In this document: positions 1 to 4,567 of the stretch, one piece after another | Position numbering within the stretch: the first letter of the stretch is position 1 | Layout: the number at the start of each line of letters is the position of its first letter | NCBI GenBank assembly: GCA_002372325.1 | Contig: DFFT01000056.1 | Location: 1 to 5,286, forward strand | DNA: 5,286 bases | From: Succinivibrionaceae bacterium UBA3769 | GTDB taxonomy: Bacteria; Pseudomonadota; Gammaproteobacteria; Enterobacterales; Succinivibrionaceae | Reading direction: 5' to 3' | Position numbers and translations under genes: made by a program | Notes under the pieces: model-generated | The model's database searches: none | Told to the model about the DNA's origin: nothing | Seen by the model: only the letters and a program-made list of their open reading frames with translations

Positions 1-2
1 GT

Positions 3-494
3 TTTCATGTTACCGGTCATAATTACGAGTACAAGGATGACGGCAAGAGCTCCTTCTATGAGCTGGTGAAGGCCCGGGGCTGGCGGGAGAAGATGGAGGA
101 GTTCCGGAAGACTGCCGGTCTTTCCTCTCTGACCATTCAGGGAGAATTCTGCGCCCCCGGCATTCAGAAAAACCGTCTTAAGCTCACCCGGCCGGAGTGG
201 TATGTGTTCACCGTGCTGGAGAACGGCAAAAGGGTCGGGCTTGACCGCATGCTGGAGGTAGTCAAAGCTTTGGAGATGACCCCGGTGCCGGTGGAGGAAA
301 GAGATCGGGATCTTCCCGCCCGTTATCCCACGGTGGCCGCTCTTTTGGAGCGGGCGGAAGGCGAGTATGCCTGCGGCGGCAAGAAGGAGGGCATTGTGGT
401 ACGCCCTGCGGAACCGGTGTATTCTCCCCTTATCGGCGCCGAGCTTTCCATGAAGGTCATCAGTAACCGGTATCTTCTGAAGAACGACGGTTGA
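3..494 (+). CDS. RNA ligase, DRB0094/Rnl family, C-terminal part (5' end outside window)
   Basis: The frame is open from the left edge (first full codon at position 3) to TGA at 492-494, giving 163 visible residues; the GTG at 66 lies inside the homologous region and is not the start. The product would be an ATP-dependent RNA ligase that joins 3'-OH and 5'-phosphate ends through a covalent lysyl-AMP intermediate, acting in the cytoplasm in RNA repair. Visible nucleotidyltransferase features, in order: FHVTGHNYEYKDDG (residues 1-14), the motif III region IQGEFCAPGIQKN (45-57), motif IIIa EWYVFTV (65-71), motif IV KEGIVVRP (128-135) and motif V LSMKVISNRYLLK (148-160). This order and wording match the DRB0094 group (Deinococcus-type Rnl), whose members are about 340 aa with an N-terminal OB domain, so roughly half is missing. 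The catalytic KxDG lysine motif lies off the window and cannot be checked. Family assignment is firm; the substrate is unknown. Confidence 0.85.
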   Translation, partial: FHVTGHNYEYKDDGKSSFYELVKARGWREKMEEFRKTAGLSSLTIQGEFCAPGIQKNRLKLTRPEWYVFTVLENGKRVGLDRMLEVVKALEMTPVPVEERDRDLPARYPTVAALLERAEGEYACGGKKEGIVVRPAEPVYSPLIGAELSMKVISNRYLLKNDG

Positions 495-562
495 TCTCCC
501 GCGGGAAAAAGTCCGGCTCCGGCGGGATGCGGCTTCCCGCTGTCCGGAACCTGAAAATAAAA

Positions 563-594
563 CGGCCCCGGGACTGAAGTCAGTTCCGGGGCCG
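563..594 (-). terminator. Strong intrinsic terminator hairpin, read best on the minus strand
   Basis: Arms 563-577 and 580-594 pair over 14-15 bp with one G-U pair (CGGCCCCGGGACTGA against TCAGTTCCGGGGCCG) around a tiny AAGT loop. On the minus strand the stem is followed by TTTTATTTT (complement of 554-562), a proper U-tract, so it would end transcription coming from the chemoreceptor gene. On the plus strand it is followed only by CATTAT, so it may also stop RNA ligase transcripts, but less well. It lies 66 nt past the ligase stop and about 270 nt past the chemoreceptor stop. Confidence 0.8.
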
Positions 595-695
595 CATTAT
601 CGCTGCATTGTTATGGGGAGCCTCTCCCGCAGGGCGGCGCTTCAGACATAATCGAGGGGGCTTGTTTTTGCTTGCCCTTCGTTCCGCCCCTGCCC

Positions 696-764
696 CTGTT
701 CTAAGGCATTTGCTTAGCCACTGTTCCTGTCTCTAAAGGCATTTGTCCCGTCTCCTGTCCCGTC
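696..764. repeat. Short direct repeats in the intergenic region
   Basis: CTAAGGCATTTG (701-712) recurs as CTAAAGGCATTTG (733-745), each preceded by a CTGT-type stretch. The first copy continues into CTTAG, so CTAAG-gcatttg-CTTAG also forms a small palindrome. Right after the second copy, TGTCCCGTC occurs twice (744-752 and 756-764) with a 12 bp period. The function is unknown; it may be simple slippage-derived DNA. Confidence 0.5.
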
Positions 765-827
765 CCGAGGCCTCTTTTCCGGTGATGCGGAGAAGCGCAT
801 GGAGGGGCGGCGGTAACAGAGGGGCTT

Positions 828-858
828 AAAAACAGGTCCGGGCTCCGGAAGCCGCCGG
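828..858 (-). terminator. Weak candidate terminator just after the chemoreceptor gene
   Basis: On the minus strand, shortly past the TGA at 867, CCG-gc-GGCT pairs with AGCC-CGG around a TCCGG loop (838-858). TTTTT follows (complement of 828-832) after a 5 nt gap. The bulge and the gap make it a poor intrinsic terminator compared with the hairpin at 563-594. Confidence 0.3.
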
Positions 859-866
859 CTTAGGGG

Positions 867-2504
867 TCAGATGGTGAATTTCTGAGTATCCGCATTCATT
901 TGATCCGAAAGTCCGGACATGACCTGAGTGGCTTCAAGAGTACGCGCGGCATGGGCGCTGACATCCTGAGAAAGCAGGGATATTCTGTGCAGATTGGCTG
1001 ACATGTCCAGAGCGGTGCTGGTCTGCTGTTCGGTAGCCACGGCAATCTGATTGATCTGATTGTTTACATCATTGACCTTGTTCACGATGGTATCGAGACT
1101 GTTTTCGATATTCTCCGTGTCTCCGGCAATTTCTTCCATCTGGGCCACGGTTTCCTGGAAGGACACATTGGCCACGTCCACTTCGTTCTGAATTACCGTG
1201 ATCATTTTTTTGATTTCCTGCGTGGACTGCGCGGTGCGGGTGGCCAGCGCTCTGACTTCGTCGGAAACCACGGCAAAGCCGCGGCCGTGTTCGCCGGCTC
1301 TGGCCGCTTCAATGGCGGCATTCAGCGCCAGCAGATTGGTCTGATTGGCAATGTCCTGAATGGATGCGATGATGGTGTCAATCTGCTTGGTCTCTTCTCC
1401 CAGTCTGGCGATGATGCCGGCATCCTCTTCGGTTTTCTTGGAATGATCTCTGATTTTGGCCACGGTGGCGCGGATGGCGGCGATGCTGCTCTGAGTAGTG
1501 GTTTTGGTTTCATCGGAGGATTCCGCCGCTGCATTGCAGTTTGAAGCGACCTCTCTGGAGGTGGCGGCCATTTCCTCGCTGGCGGCGCTGATGCCCAGAG
1601 TCTGATTGAGGATCATGGAGGTGGATTCGGAAATGTCGCGGCTGCTCTTTTCCAGATTGCTCACCGATTCGGCAATAGTCCGGGAGTTGCCGCTCATGGT
1701 GGAGATGATGCTCTTTAAATTCTGGATCATGTCATTTACGGAGACAGTAAGTCTGCCGATTTCATCCATGCTTTTTGATTTAACCTCAACGGTCAGATCT
1801 CCTGAGGCCACTCTGCCGGTGGCATTAACCAGGCACTGAGTGCGATCTCCGAGAGATCTGGAGAGGAGGTAGGAGAACATGATGGAAAGGAAGATGGTAA
1901 GCGCGGAAATGGAGATCACCAAAACCGGGCTGTTTTTTTCCTCAGCGGATCTGTTGAGCTCCTGAAGTCTGATTTTTTCGCGGTTAAGAATATCGGTAAT
2001 ATTGGCATCCGCGTCATTGCCGATTTCCTTCATGTCCTTTTTGGTAATGGCAAATGATGCCGCGGTTCTTTTTTCCATAGGCTGGGATTCATCCCGGAGG
2101 ATCTTATAAAGCTGCTTAAAAATATCAGCGTACTTCTGGTGATCCTCTTCAATGGCCTTCAGGTTTGCGATGGTGTTCTTATCTGTGGCGGCAGCGCTTA
2201 TGCCAGCTATGACACCGGCTGTTGCCTTGAGATGCATATCGATTTTGCTCTCATACTCATCAATGAGCTTGGGCTGCCCGGCGGTTATTCTGATGGCGTA
2301 GATGCGCAGCTGTCTGAAATGAGCCTTGAGATCTGTAACCGGAACGATTAGCTGGTTGGTAAGATCGCTGCTGATTTTAAGTTCCCCGGAGATATCCTTA
2401 AGATGCGAGGTGCTGACTACTCCCTGAACTATGGAAATGACCACAATCACCGCAAAGCAGGCCAGAACCTTGTAACCGATTTTAAGATTGGAAAAAAAAC
2501 TCAT
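867..2504 (-). CDS. Methyl-accepting chemotaxis protein (4HB-type sensor, HAMP, MCP signalling domain)
   Basis: This is a complete 545-aa transmembrane chemoreceptor that would control the CheA kinase through CheW at a polar receptor array. Domain order: a short cytoplasmic start with transmembrane segment 1 at about residues 10-32; a mostly helical periplasmic sensor (about 33-190) resembling the four-helix-bundle MCP domain; transmembrane segment 2 at about 191-215; a HAMP linker (about 216-268, with SGDLTVEV and DEIGRL); and a long signalling coiled coil. The highly conserved hairpin tip is at 395-421 (NAAIEAARAGE, GRGFAVVSDEVRALA). Some 140 residues flank the tip on each side, suggesting the 40H length class. 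EE/EQ-type sites such as SAASEEMAATS (306-316) and ATEQQTSTA (490-498) are plausible methylation regions. No CheR-binding NWETF-like tail is present; the protein ends in QKFTI. The ATG start is supported by an SD. The ligand cannot be told from the sequence. Confidence 0.95.
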   Translation of the reverse strand: MSFFSNLKIGYKVLACFAVIVVISIVQGVVSTSHLKDISGELKISSDLTNQLIVPVTDLKAHFRQLRIYAIRITAGQPKLIDEYESKIDMHLKATAGVIAGISAAATDKNTIANLKAIEEDHQKYADIFKQLYKILRDESQPMEKRTAASFAITKKDMKEIGNDADANITDILNREKIRLQELNRSAEEKNSPVLVISISALTIFLSIMFSYLLSRSLGDRTQCLVNATGRVASGDLTVEVKSKSMDEIGRLTVSVNDMIQNLKSIISTMSGNSRTIAESVSNLEKSSRDISESTSMILNQTLGISAASEEMAATSREVASNCNAAAESSDETKTTTQSSIAAIRATVAKIRDHSKKTEEDAGIIARLGEETKQIDTIIASIQDIANQTNLLALNAAIEAARAGEHGRGFAVVSDEVRALATRTAQSTQEIKKMITVIQNEVDVANVSFQETVAQMEEIAGDTENIENSLDTIVNKVNDVNNQINQIAVATEQQTSTALDMSANLHRISLLSQDVSAHAARTLEATQVMSGLSDQMNADTQKFTI

Positions 2505-2506
2505 GA

Positions 2507-2513
2507 CCCCTCC
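2507..2513 (-). promoter_or_regulatory. Ribosome binding site of the chemoreceptor gene
   Basis: The minus-strand sequence GGAGGGG lies 2 nt before the ATG at 2504-2502, with the GGAGG core 4 nt away. It is a strong purine-rich SD and fixes the start of the 545-aa frame. Confidence 0.75.
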
Positions 2514-2571
2514 GCTGAAAAGTCGCTGTCTGACCGCCGCTATTCTGATGCTCCGCCGTCATTGCAGTTCA

Positions 2572-2600
2572 ATTATGCCGTTTTTAACAGGGGATTTCCA
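2572..2600 (-). promoter_or_regulatory. Candidate sigma70-type promoter for the chemoreceptor gene
   Basis: On the minus strand, TGGAAA (complement of 2595-2600; 4 of 6 matches to TTGACA) is followed after exactly 17 nt by CATAAT (complement of 2572-2577; 5 of 6 matches to TATAAT). This sits about 68 nt upstream of the ATG. A motility-type sigma28 element was looked for and no convincing one was found. This is pattern matching only. Confidence 0.45.
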
Positions 2601-2631
2601 CAAAAACGAACATGCGCGCAGGGCGGAACCG

Positions 2632-2654
2632 CTGTTTGGCAAAACAGTTTTTTT
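2632..2654 (+). terminator. Candidate plus-strand intrinsic terminator, AT-rich stem
   Basis: CTGTTT (2632-2637) pairs with AAACAG (2642-2647) around GGCA and is followed at once by TTTTTTT (2648-2654). The shape is right but the stem is only 6 bp and AT-rich. No plus-strand gene lies upstream, so it could only limit antisense transcription of the chemoreceptor region. Confidence 0.3.
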
Positions 2655-2804
2655 ATTGCCCGGCAGGCAAGCGGACACCGGCGGCAGCTTCAAAAGCGAA
2701 TCTCAGAGGGATCAGGAATATGAGAACGCAGGGAGGAAATGAGGGAGAAGCTCCGCTGAGAAAAATTGCCGTTCTGGCAGCTCAGAGTTTTCCGCAGCCA
2801 CGAC

Positions 2805-2853
2805 GCAAAAAAGCGGTGAAACCTTGCCTGAAGCCATTTCTCACCGTTTTTGC
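2805..2853. terminator. Bidirectional terminator-like inverted repeat, unit A
   Basis: CGGTGA (2814-2819) pairs with TCACCG (2841-2846), and the flanking A-run (2807-2812) can pair with the T-run (2847-2851), closed by GC at both ends. Both strands therefore give a GC stem followed by T's, as in a shared bidirectional terminator. On the minus strand it lies about 100 nt past the stop of the unit A frame. The same element recurs in units B and C. Confidence 0.6.
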
Positions 2854-2889
2854 GATCAGCTTACAGTATGCTGCAGCTGCGGCGCTGCT

Positions 2890-2937
2890 TTCCTGCTAAG
2901 GACGCGCAAGGTTCTTAGTTCCCTTTAACCGCAGGAA
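2890..2937 (-). other. Stem-loop in the 3' untranslated region, unit A
   Basis: The outer arms TTCCTG (2890-2895) and CAGGAA (2932-2937) enclose an 8 bp stem, CTAAGGAC (2896-2903) with GTTCTTAG (2911-2918, one G-U pair), and loop GCGCAAG. It starts 13 nt past the stop at 2951. The loop and a CCCTTTAACC side segment are kept in all three units while the stem sequences vary. Confidence 0.5.
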
Positions 2938-2950
2938 CTTATCTGCGCTC

Positions 2951-3172
2951 TTAAGAATGAGCAGGAGCAGAGGAAGCCTGAGATTTTGCCTCTTCCGAAA
3001 GAGGGGCCGGATGTTCCTTCATAAGCTTCCGCACATAATCCGGGGTGACCTGATAATGTTCAACAACGTAATCCACGATGTATTCATCATCAGTTTTTCC
3101 CAGATTTTTTAGGATCTTAATCGCCTCTAAAACCTTAACCTTCTGCTCCCAGAGATCTAATCCATTCATCAT
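2951..3172 (-). CDS. Small Rpn C-terminal protein, copy A (candidate orphan antitoxin-like protein)
   Basis: An intact 73-codon frame (72 if started at the second ATG, 3169) reads MMNGLDLWEQKVKVLEAIKIL at its start and ends SSAPAHS. A strong SD, GAGGT (GAGG at 3181-3178), sits 5 nt before the first ATG and 8 nt before the second. The product would be a small helical protein. The segment DDEYIVDYVVEHY-QVTPDYVRKLMKE has a helix-turn-helix-like pattern typical of the tail of Rpn proteins, followed by a charged Pro/Ser/Ala-rich end. In E. coli, short proteins translated from the 3' end of rpn genes bind and block the toxic full-length nuclease; here the tail exists as a separate unit without any nuclease domain. 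Whether it is expressed, and whether it neutralises the full-length protein encoded upstream, is inference. Confidence 0.55.
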   Translation of the reverse strand: MMNGLDLWEQKVKVLEAIKILKNLGKTDDEYIVDYVVEHYQVTPDYVRKLMKEHPAPLSEEAKSQASSAPAHS

Positions 3173-3175
3173 ATT

Positions 3176-3181
3176 AACCTC
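3176..3181 (-). promoter_or_regulatory. Internal Shine-Dalgarno site, copy A
   Basis: The minus-strand sequence GAGGTT stands 3 nt (5 nt from GAGG) before ATG 3172 and 6 nt (8 nt from GAGG) before ATG 3169. It lies within otherwise protein-coding sequence and is kept as GAGGTG in the other two copies, which supports real internal initiation. Confidence 0.6.
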
Positions 3182-3510
3182 ATTGGTATCTCTTTCCTGA
3201 AATATTTTCTTGTGTTTGATAAACGCGCTGATAAAGTCCGCAGTTTCCGTATCGGTACTTTTCTGCTTCTTGATCACATCAGCGAGCCCGGCATCATTCT
3301 GGTGCTTGACGACCTTAAGGGCAAATCCGCAGGCGGCGCTTATTTCGCAAAATTGCCGCTATCCATATCTTGAGGAGACTTGCTGGAGCAGGAACGATAA
3401 GACGCTGGCTGCTCATGTGTGCCGGAAGCTGTCACCTCCTGCCCCCGGAATGACATGAAGCCGACATGGCTATACCATGGATGGCCCTAAACCTTCCGCA
3501 GTCAACACAA

Positions 3511-3558
3511 AAAAAGTAAGCGGTGAGATCTTGCCTGAAGCCATTTCTCACCGTTTTT
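3511..3558. terminator. Bidirectional terminator-like inverted repeat, unit B
   Basis: CGGTGAGA (3521-3528) pairs perfectly with TCTCACCG (3546-3553) over 8 bp. It is followed on the plus strand by TTTTT (3554-3558), and the minus strand reads CTTACTTTTT after the stem. The loop TCTTGCCTGAAGCCATT is the same as in unit C except for its last bases. It would end minus-strand transcripts of copy B. Confidence 0.6.
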
Positions 3559-3595
3559 GCGACAGCTTACAGTATGCTGCAGCTGCGGCGCTGCT

Positions 3596-3643
3596 TTCCT
3601 GCTAAGGACGCGCAAGGTTCTGAGTTCCCTTTAACCGCAGGAA
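3596..3643 (-). other. Stem-loop in the 3' untranslated region, unit B
   Basis: It has the same nested fold as unit A: TTCCTG (3596-3601) with CAGGAA (3638-3643), and inner CTAAGGAC (3602-3609) with GTTCTGAG (3617-3624), which has one mismatch compared with unit A. It begins 13 nt past the TGA at 3659-3657. Confidence 0.45.
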
Positions 3644-3656
3644 CTTATCTGCGCTC

Positions 3657-3872
3657 TCAAGAATGGGCAGGAACGGAGGAAGCCTGAGTTTTTTCCTCTT
3701 CCGGAAGAGTGTCAGGCTGTTCCTTCATAAGCTTCCGCACATAATCCGGGGTGACCTGATAATGTTCAGCAACAAAATCAACGATATCTTCATCAGAATC
3801 CCCTTTGATTTTCAGGATCTTAATCGCCTCTAAAACCTTAACCTTCTGCTCCCAGAGATCTAATCCATTCAT
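3657..3872 (-). CDS. Small Rpn C-terminal protein, copy B (candidate orphan antitoxin-like protein)
   Basis: An intact 71-aa frame runs from ATG 3872 (MNGLDLWEQKVKV...) to ...SSVPAHS. The SD GAGGTG (complement of 3879-3884) lies 6 nt upstream, with the GAGG core 8 nt away. I prefer this ATG over the GTG at 3881-3879, which forms part of the SD itself. Compared with copy A the first 20 residues are identical. The next stretch differs (KIKGDSDEDIVDFVAEHY against KNLGKTDDEYIVDYVVEHY), and the tail EQPDTLPEEEKTQASSVPA is that of copy C. The helix-turn-helix-like QVTPDYVRKLMKE is kept. A role as a free tail or antitoxin for the Rpn nuclease is inferred from what is known of E. coli Rpn short proteins. 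Confidence 0.55.
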   Translation of the reverse strand: MNGLDLWEQKVKVLEAIKILKIKGDSDEDIVDFVAEHYQVTPDYVRKLMKEQPDTLPEEEKTQASSVPAHS

Positions 3873-3878
3873 TATGTT

Positions 3879-3884
3879 CACCTC
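3879..3884 (-). promoter_or_regulatory. Internal Shine-Dalgarno site, copy B
   Basis: The minus-strand sequence GAGGTG, followed by AACATA and the ATG at 3872, is a near-perfect complement of the 16S 3' end at good spacing. The identical sequence occurs in copy C. Confidence 0.6.
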
Positions 3885-4176
3885 ATTGGTATCTCTTTCC
3901 TGAAATATTTTCTTATGTTTGATAAATGCGCTGATAAAGTCCGCAGTTTCCGAATCGGTACTTTTCTGCTCCTTAATCAGTTTGCCGAGTTCGTCATCAT
4001 TCTGGTGCTTGATGACCTTAAGGGCAAATCCGCAGGCGGCGCTTATTTCGCAAAATTGCCGCTATCCATATCTTGAGGAGACTTGCTGGAGCAGGAACGA
4101 TAAGACGCTAGCTGCTCATGTGTGCCGGAAGCTGTCACCTCCTGCACCCGGAATGACATGAAGCCAACATGGGCAT

Positions 4177-4205
4177 GTTATAGTCCTAATCCTTCTCGGC
4201 TACAA
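4177..4205 (-). promoter_or_regulatory. Candidate promoter between unit C terminator and copy B
   Basis: The minus-strand TTGTAG (complement of 4200-4205; 3 of 6 matches to TTGACA) is followed after 17 nt by TATAAC (complement of 4177-4182; 5 of 6 matches to TATAAT). It lies directly after the terminator-like repeat of copy C, with a T-run just upstream. It would give copy B its own transcript with a leader of about 300 nt. The matching spot in unit A has TTGACT but no -10 at the right distance. Confidence 0.3.
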
Positions 4206-4210
4206 CGCAA

Positions 4211-4256
4211 AAAATAAGCGGTGAGATCTTGCCTGAAGCCATGTCTCACCGTTTTT
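4211..4256. terminator. Bidirectional terminator-like inverted repeat, unit C
   Basis: CGGTGAGA (4219-4226) pairs with TCTCACCG (4244-4251). TTTTT follows on the plus strand (4252-4256), and the minus strand reads CTTATTTTTT after the stem, a fair U-tract for ending the Rpn transcript. It is the third copy of the same element. Confidence 0.65.
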
Positions 4257-4291
4257 GCGATCAGCTTTAAGTATGTCAAAGCTGCGGCGCC

Positions 4292-4326
4292 GCTCTCCGT
4301 CAGGGACGCAGCAAGGTCAGGAGAGC
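4292..4326 (-). other. Stem-loop in the 3' untranslated region, unit C
   Basis: GCTCTCC (4292-4298) pairs with GGAGAGC (4320-4326) over 7 bp, enclosing the conserved GGACGC/GCAAGGT segment. In units A and B different bases form a stem around the same conserved segment, so pairing is kept while sequence changes. It starts 25 nt past the stop at 4352. Confidence 0.5.
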
Positions 4327-4351
4327 CCTTTAACCGCAGGGGCTTCCTATG

Positions 4352-4567
4352 TTATGCCCCGGCCGGAACTGAGGAAGCCTGAGTTTTTTCCTCTTCCGGA
4401 AGAGTGTCAGGCTGTTCCTTCATAAGCTTCCACACATAATCAGGGGAGACCTGAAAATTTTCAGCAACAAAATCCACGATGTATTCATCAGATTGCTTCA
4501 GGATTTTCAGGGCCTTAATCACTGCCAAAACCTTAACTTTCTGCTCCCAGAGATCTAATCCATTCAT
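4352..4567 (-). CDS. Putative intragenic short form of the Rpn protein (C-terminal antitoxin-like protein)
   Basis: Within the longer Rpn gene, in the same frame, ATG 4567 (residue 240 of the visible protein) is preceded by GAGGTG at 4579-4574, 6 nt away. Initiation there would give a 71-aa protein from MNGLDLWEQKVKVLAVIKALK to SSVPAGA. This arrangement matches E. coli Rpn genes, where an internally started C-terminal short protein blocks the toxicity of the long form. Conservation of the SD and ATG in two neighbouring copies that have lost the rest of the gene supports real use. Expression has not been shown. Confidence 0.5.
   Translation of the reverse strand: MNGLDLWEQKVKVLAVIKALKILKQSDEYIVDFVAENFQVSPDYVWKLMKEQPDTLPEEEKTQASSVPAGA

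Larger units (their letters stand above)
595..866. other. Non-coding intergenic stretch, pyrimidine-rich on the plus strand
   Basis: No frame with coding character is visible on either strand between the convergent RNA ligase and chemoreceptor genes. From about 661 to 780 the plus strand is strongly C/T-rich and contains short direct repeats (annotated separately). A small hairpin GGGAG-cct-CTCCC lies near 617-629. No tRNA-like or rRNA-like segment was recognised. If the chemoreceptor transcript runs to the strong terminator at 563-594, this stretch would be its long, purine-rich 3' untranslated region. Confidence 0.5.
2505..2789. other. Intergenic region between the chemoreceptor and the Rpn tail array
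   Basis: It holds the chemoreceptor SD and promoter near its left end and two small hairpins. One is CTGTTT-ggca-AAACAG followed by seven T at 2632-2654. The other is nested, with CTGAG (2756-2760) pairing CTCAG (2781-2785) and TGCC pairing GGCA inside it, just before the array begins. Short open frames cross it but none has convincing coding character. Confidence 0.5.
2951..3456 (-). pseudogene. Rpn-family gene remnant A: C-terminal region with frameshifted upstream part
   Basis: This is a fragment of an Rpn-type gene without the nuclease domain. The upstream part, starting at an ATG at 3456, encodes a 38-residue frame ending SPQDMDSGNFAK and a TAA at 3342-3340. This matches SPAEIEDDDFKK of the longer copy C. 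A one-base loss (AAATAAGC against AAATTCAGC in C) then shifts the frame, and the homology continues as SAACGFALKVVKHQNDAGL through IKHKKIFQERDTNEV into the C-terminal domain. That second frame is open from 3358 (after a TAG at 3361-3359) to TAA at 2951-2953. The conserved upstream core found in copy C (RDLLKLW, ELQSK, LYDALSYA) is absent. It is broken as a full-length Rpn gene, but its 3' part stays intact (separate entry). The same breakage is present in copy B. Confidence 0.75.
2790..3493 (-). repeat. Tandem unit 1 (unit A) of the Rpn tail array, about 704 bp
   Basis: The unit starts at TTCCGCAG (2790) and runs to the matching TTCCGCAG at 3494. Read on the minus strand it contains a degenerate Rpn body fragment, an intact C-terminal frame, a stem-loop after the stop and a terminator-like inverted repeat. 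Landmark offsets from unit B are 704-707 bp. Positions 3311-3462 match 4014-4165 of unit B at 150 of 152 bases. Left of 2790 the similarity to the other units ends. Confidence 0.9.
3657..4159 (-). pseudogene. Rpn-family gene remnant B: C-terminal region with frameshifted upstream part
   Basis: The organisation is as in remnant A. A 38-residue frame from ATG 4159 ends in ...SPQDMDSGNFAK and TAA (4045-4043), carrying the same one-base loss relative to copy C. The homologous frame then resumes, open from 4061 (after TAG at 4064-4062) to TGA at 3659-3657: SAACGFALKVIKHQNDDELG, then KEQKSTDSETADFISAF and the C-terminal domain. There is no nuclease core. Because A and B share the same frameshift and the same in-frame TAG, one was copied from the other after the damage arose, or both were homogenised by gene conversion. 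Confidence 0.75.
3494..4192 (-). repeat. Tandem unit 2 (unit B) of the Rpn tail array, about 699 bp
   Basis: This is the middle unit, bounded by TTCCGCAG at 3494 and the related TTCTCGGC at 4193. Its post-stop region and its degenerate upstream part are almost the same as unit A (150/152 bases over 4014-4165), but its 3' coding end is identical to unit C over 61 bases (3676-3736 equals 4371-4431). It is therefore a mosaic of its two neighbours. Confidence 0.9.

Noticed and set aside
66..68. GTG at 66 as the start of the RNA ligase frame
   Set aside because: The frame is open back to position 3 and the residues before the GTG (FHVTGHNYEYKDDG) belong to the conserved ligase domain.
1322..1534. 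Minus-strand 70-codon frame inside the chemoreceptor
   Set aside because: It is an out-of-frame reading of the conserved signalling region, proline/arginine-rich and with no support of its own.
2612..2899. Plus-strand frame with a hydrophobic alanine-rich end, possible small membrane protein
   Set aside because: It runs through the terminator-like inverted repeat at the end of unit A and lacks a well-spaced SD; its hydrophobic end is just the GCTGCAGCTGCGG-type sequence of the repeat.
3210..4161. Two similar plus-strand frames of 80-82 codons (3210-3458 and 3919-4161)
   Set aside because: They are alike only because they are antisense to the duplicated units A and B; the minus-strand frames carry the Rpn homology.
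2790..4256. Regularly spaced inverted repeats as a CRISPR-like array
   Set aside because: The spacing is about 700 bp and the intervening DNA is coding and homologous between units, so this is a gene-fragment duplication.
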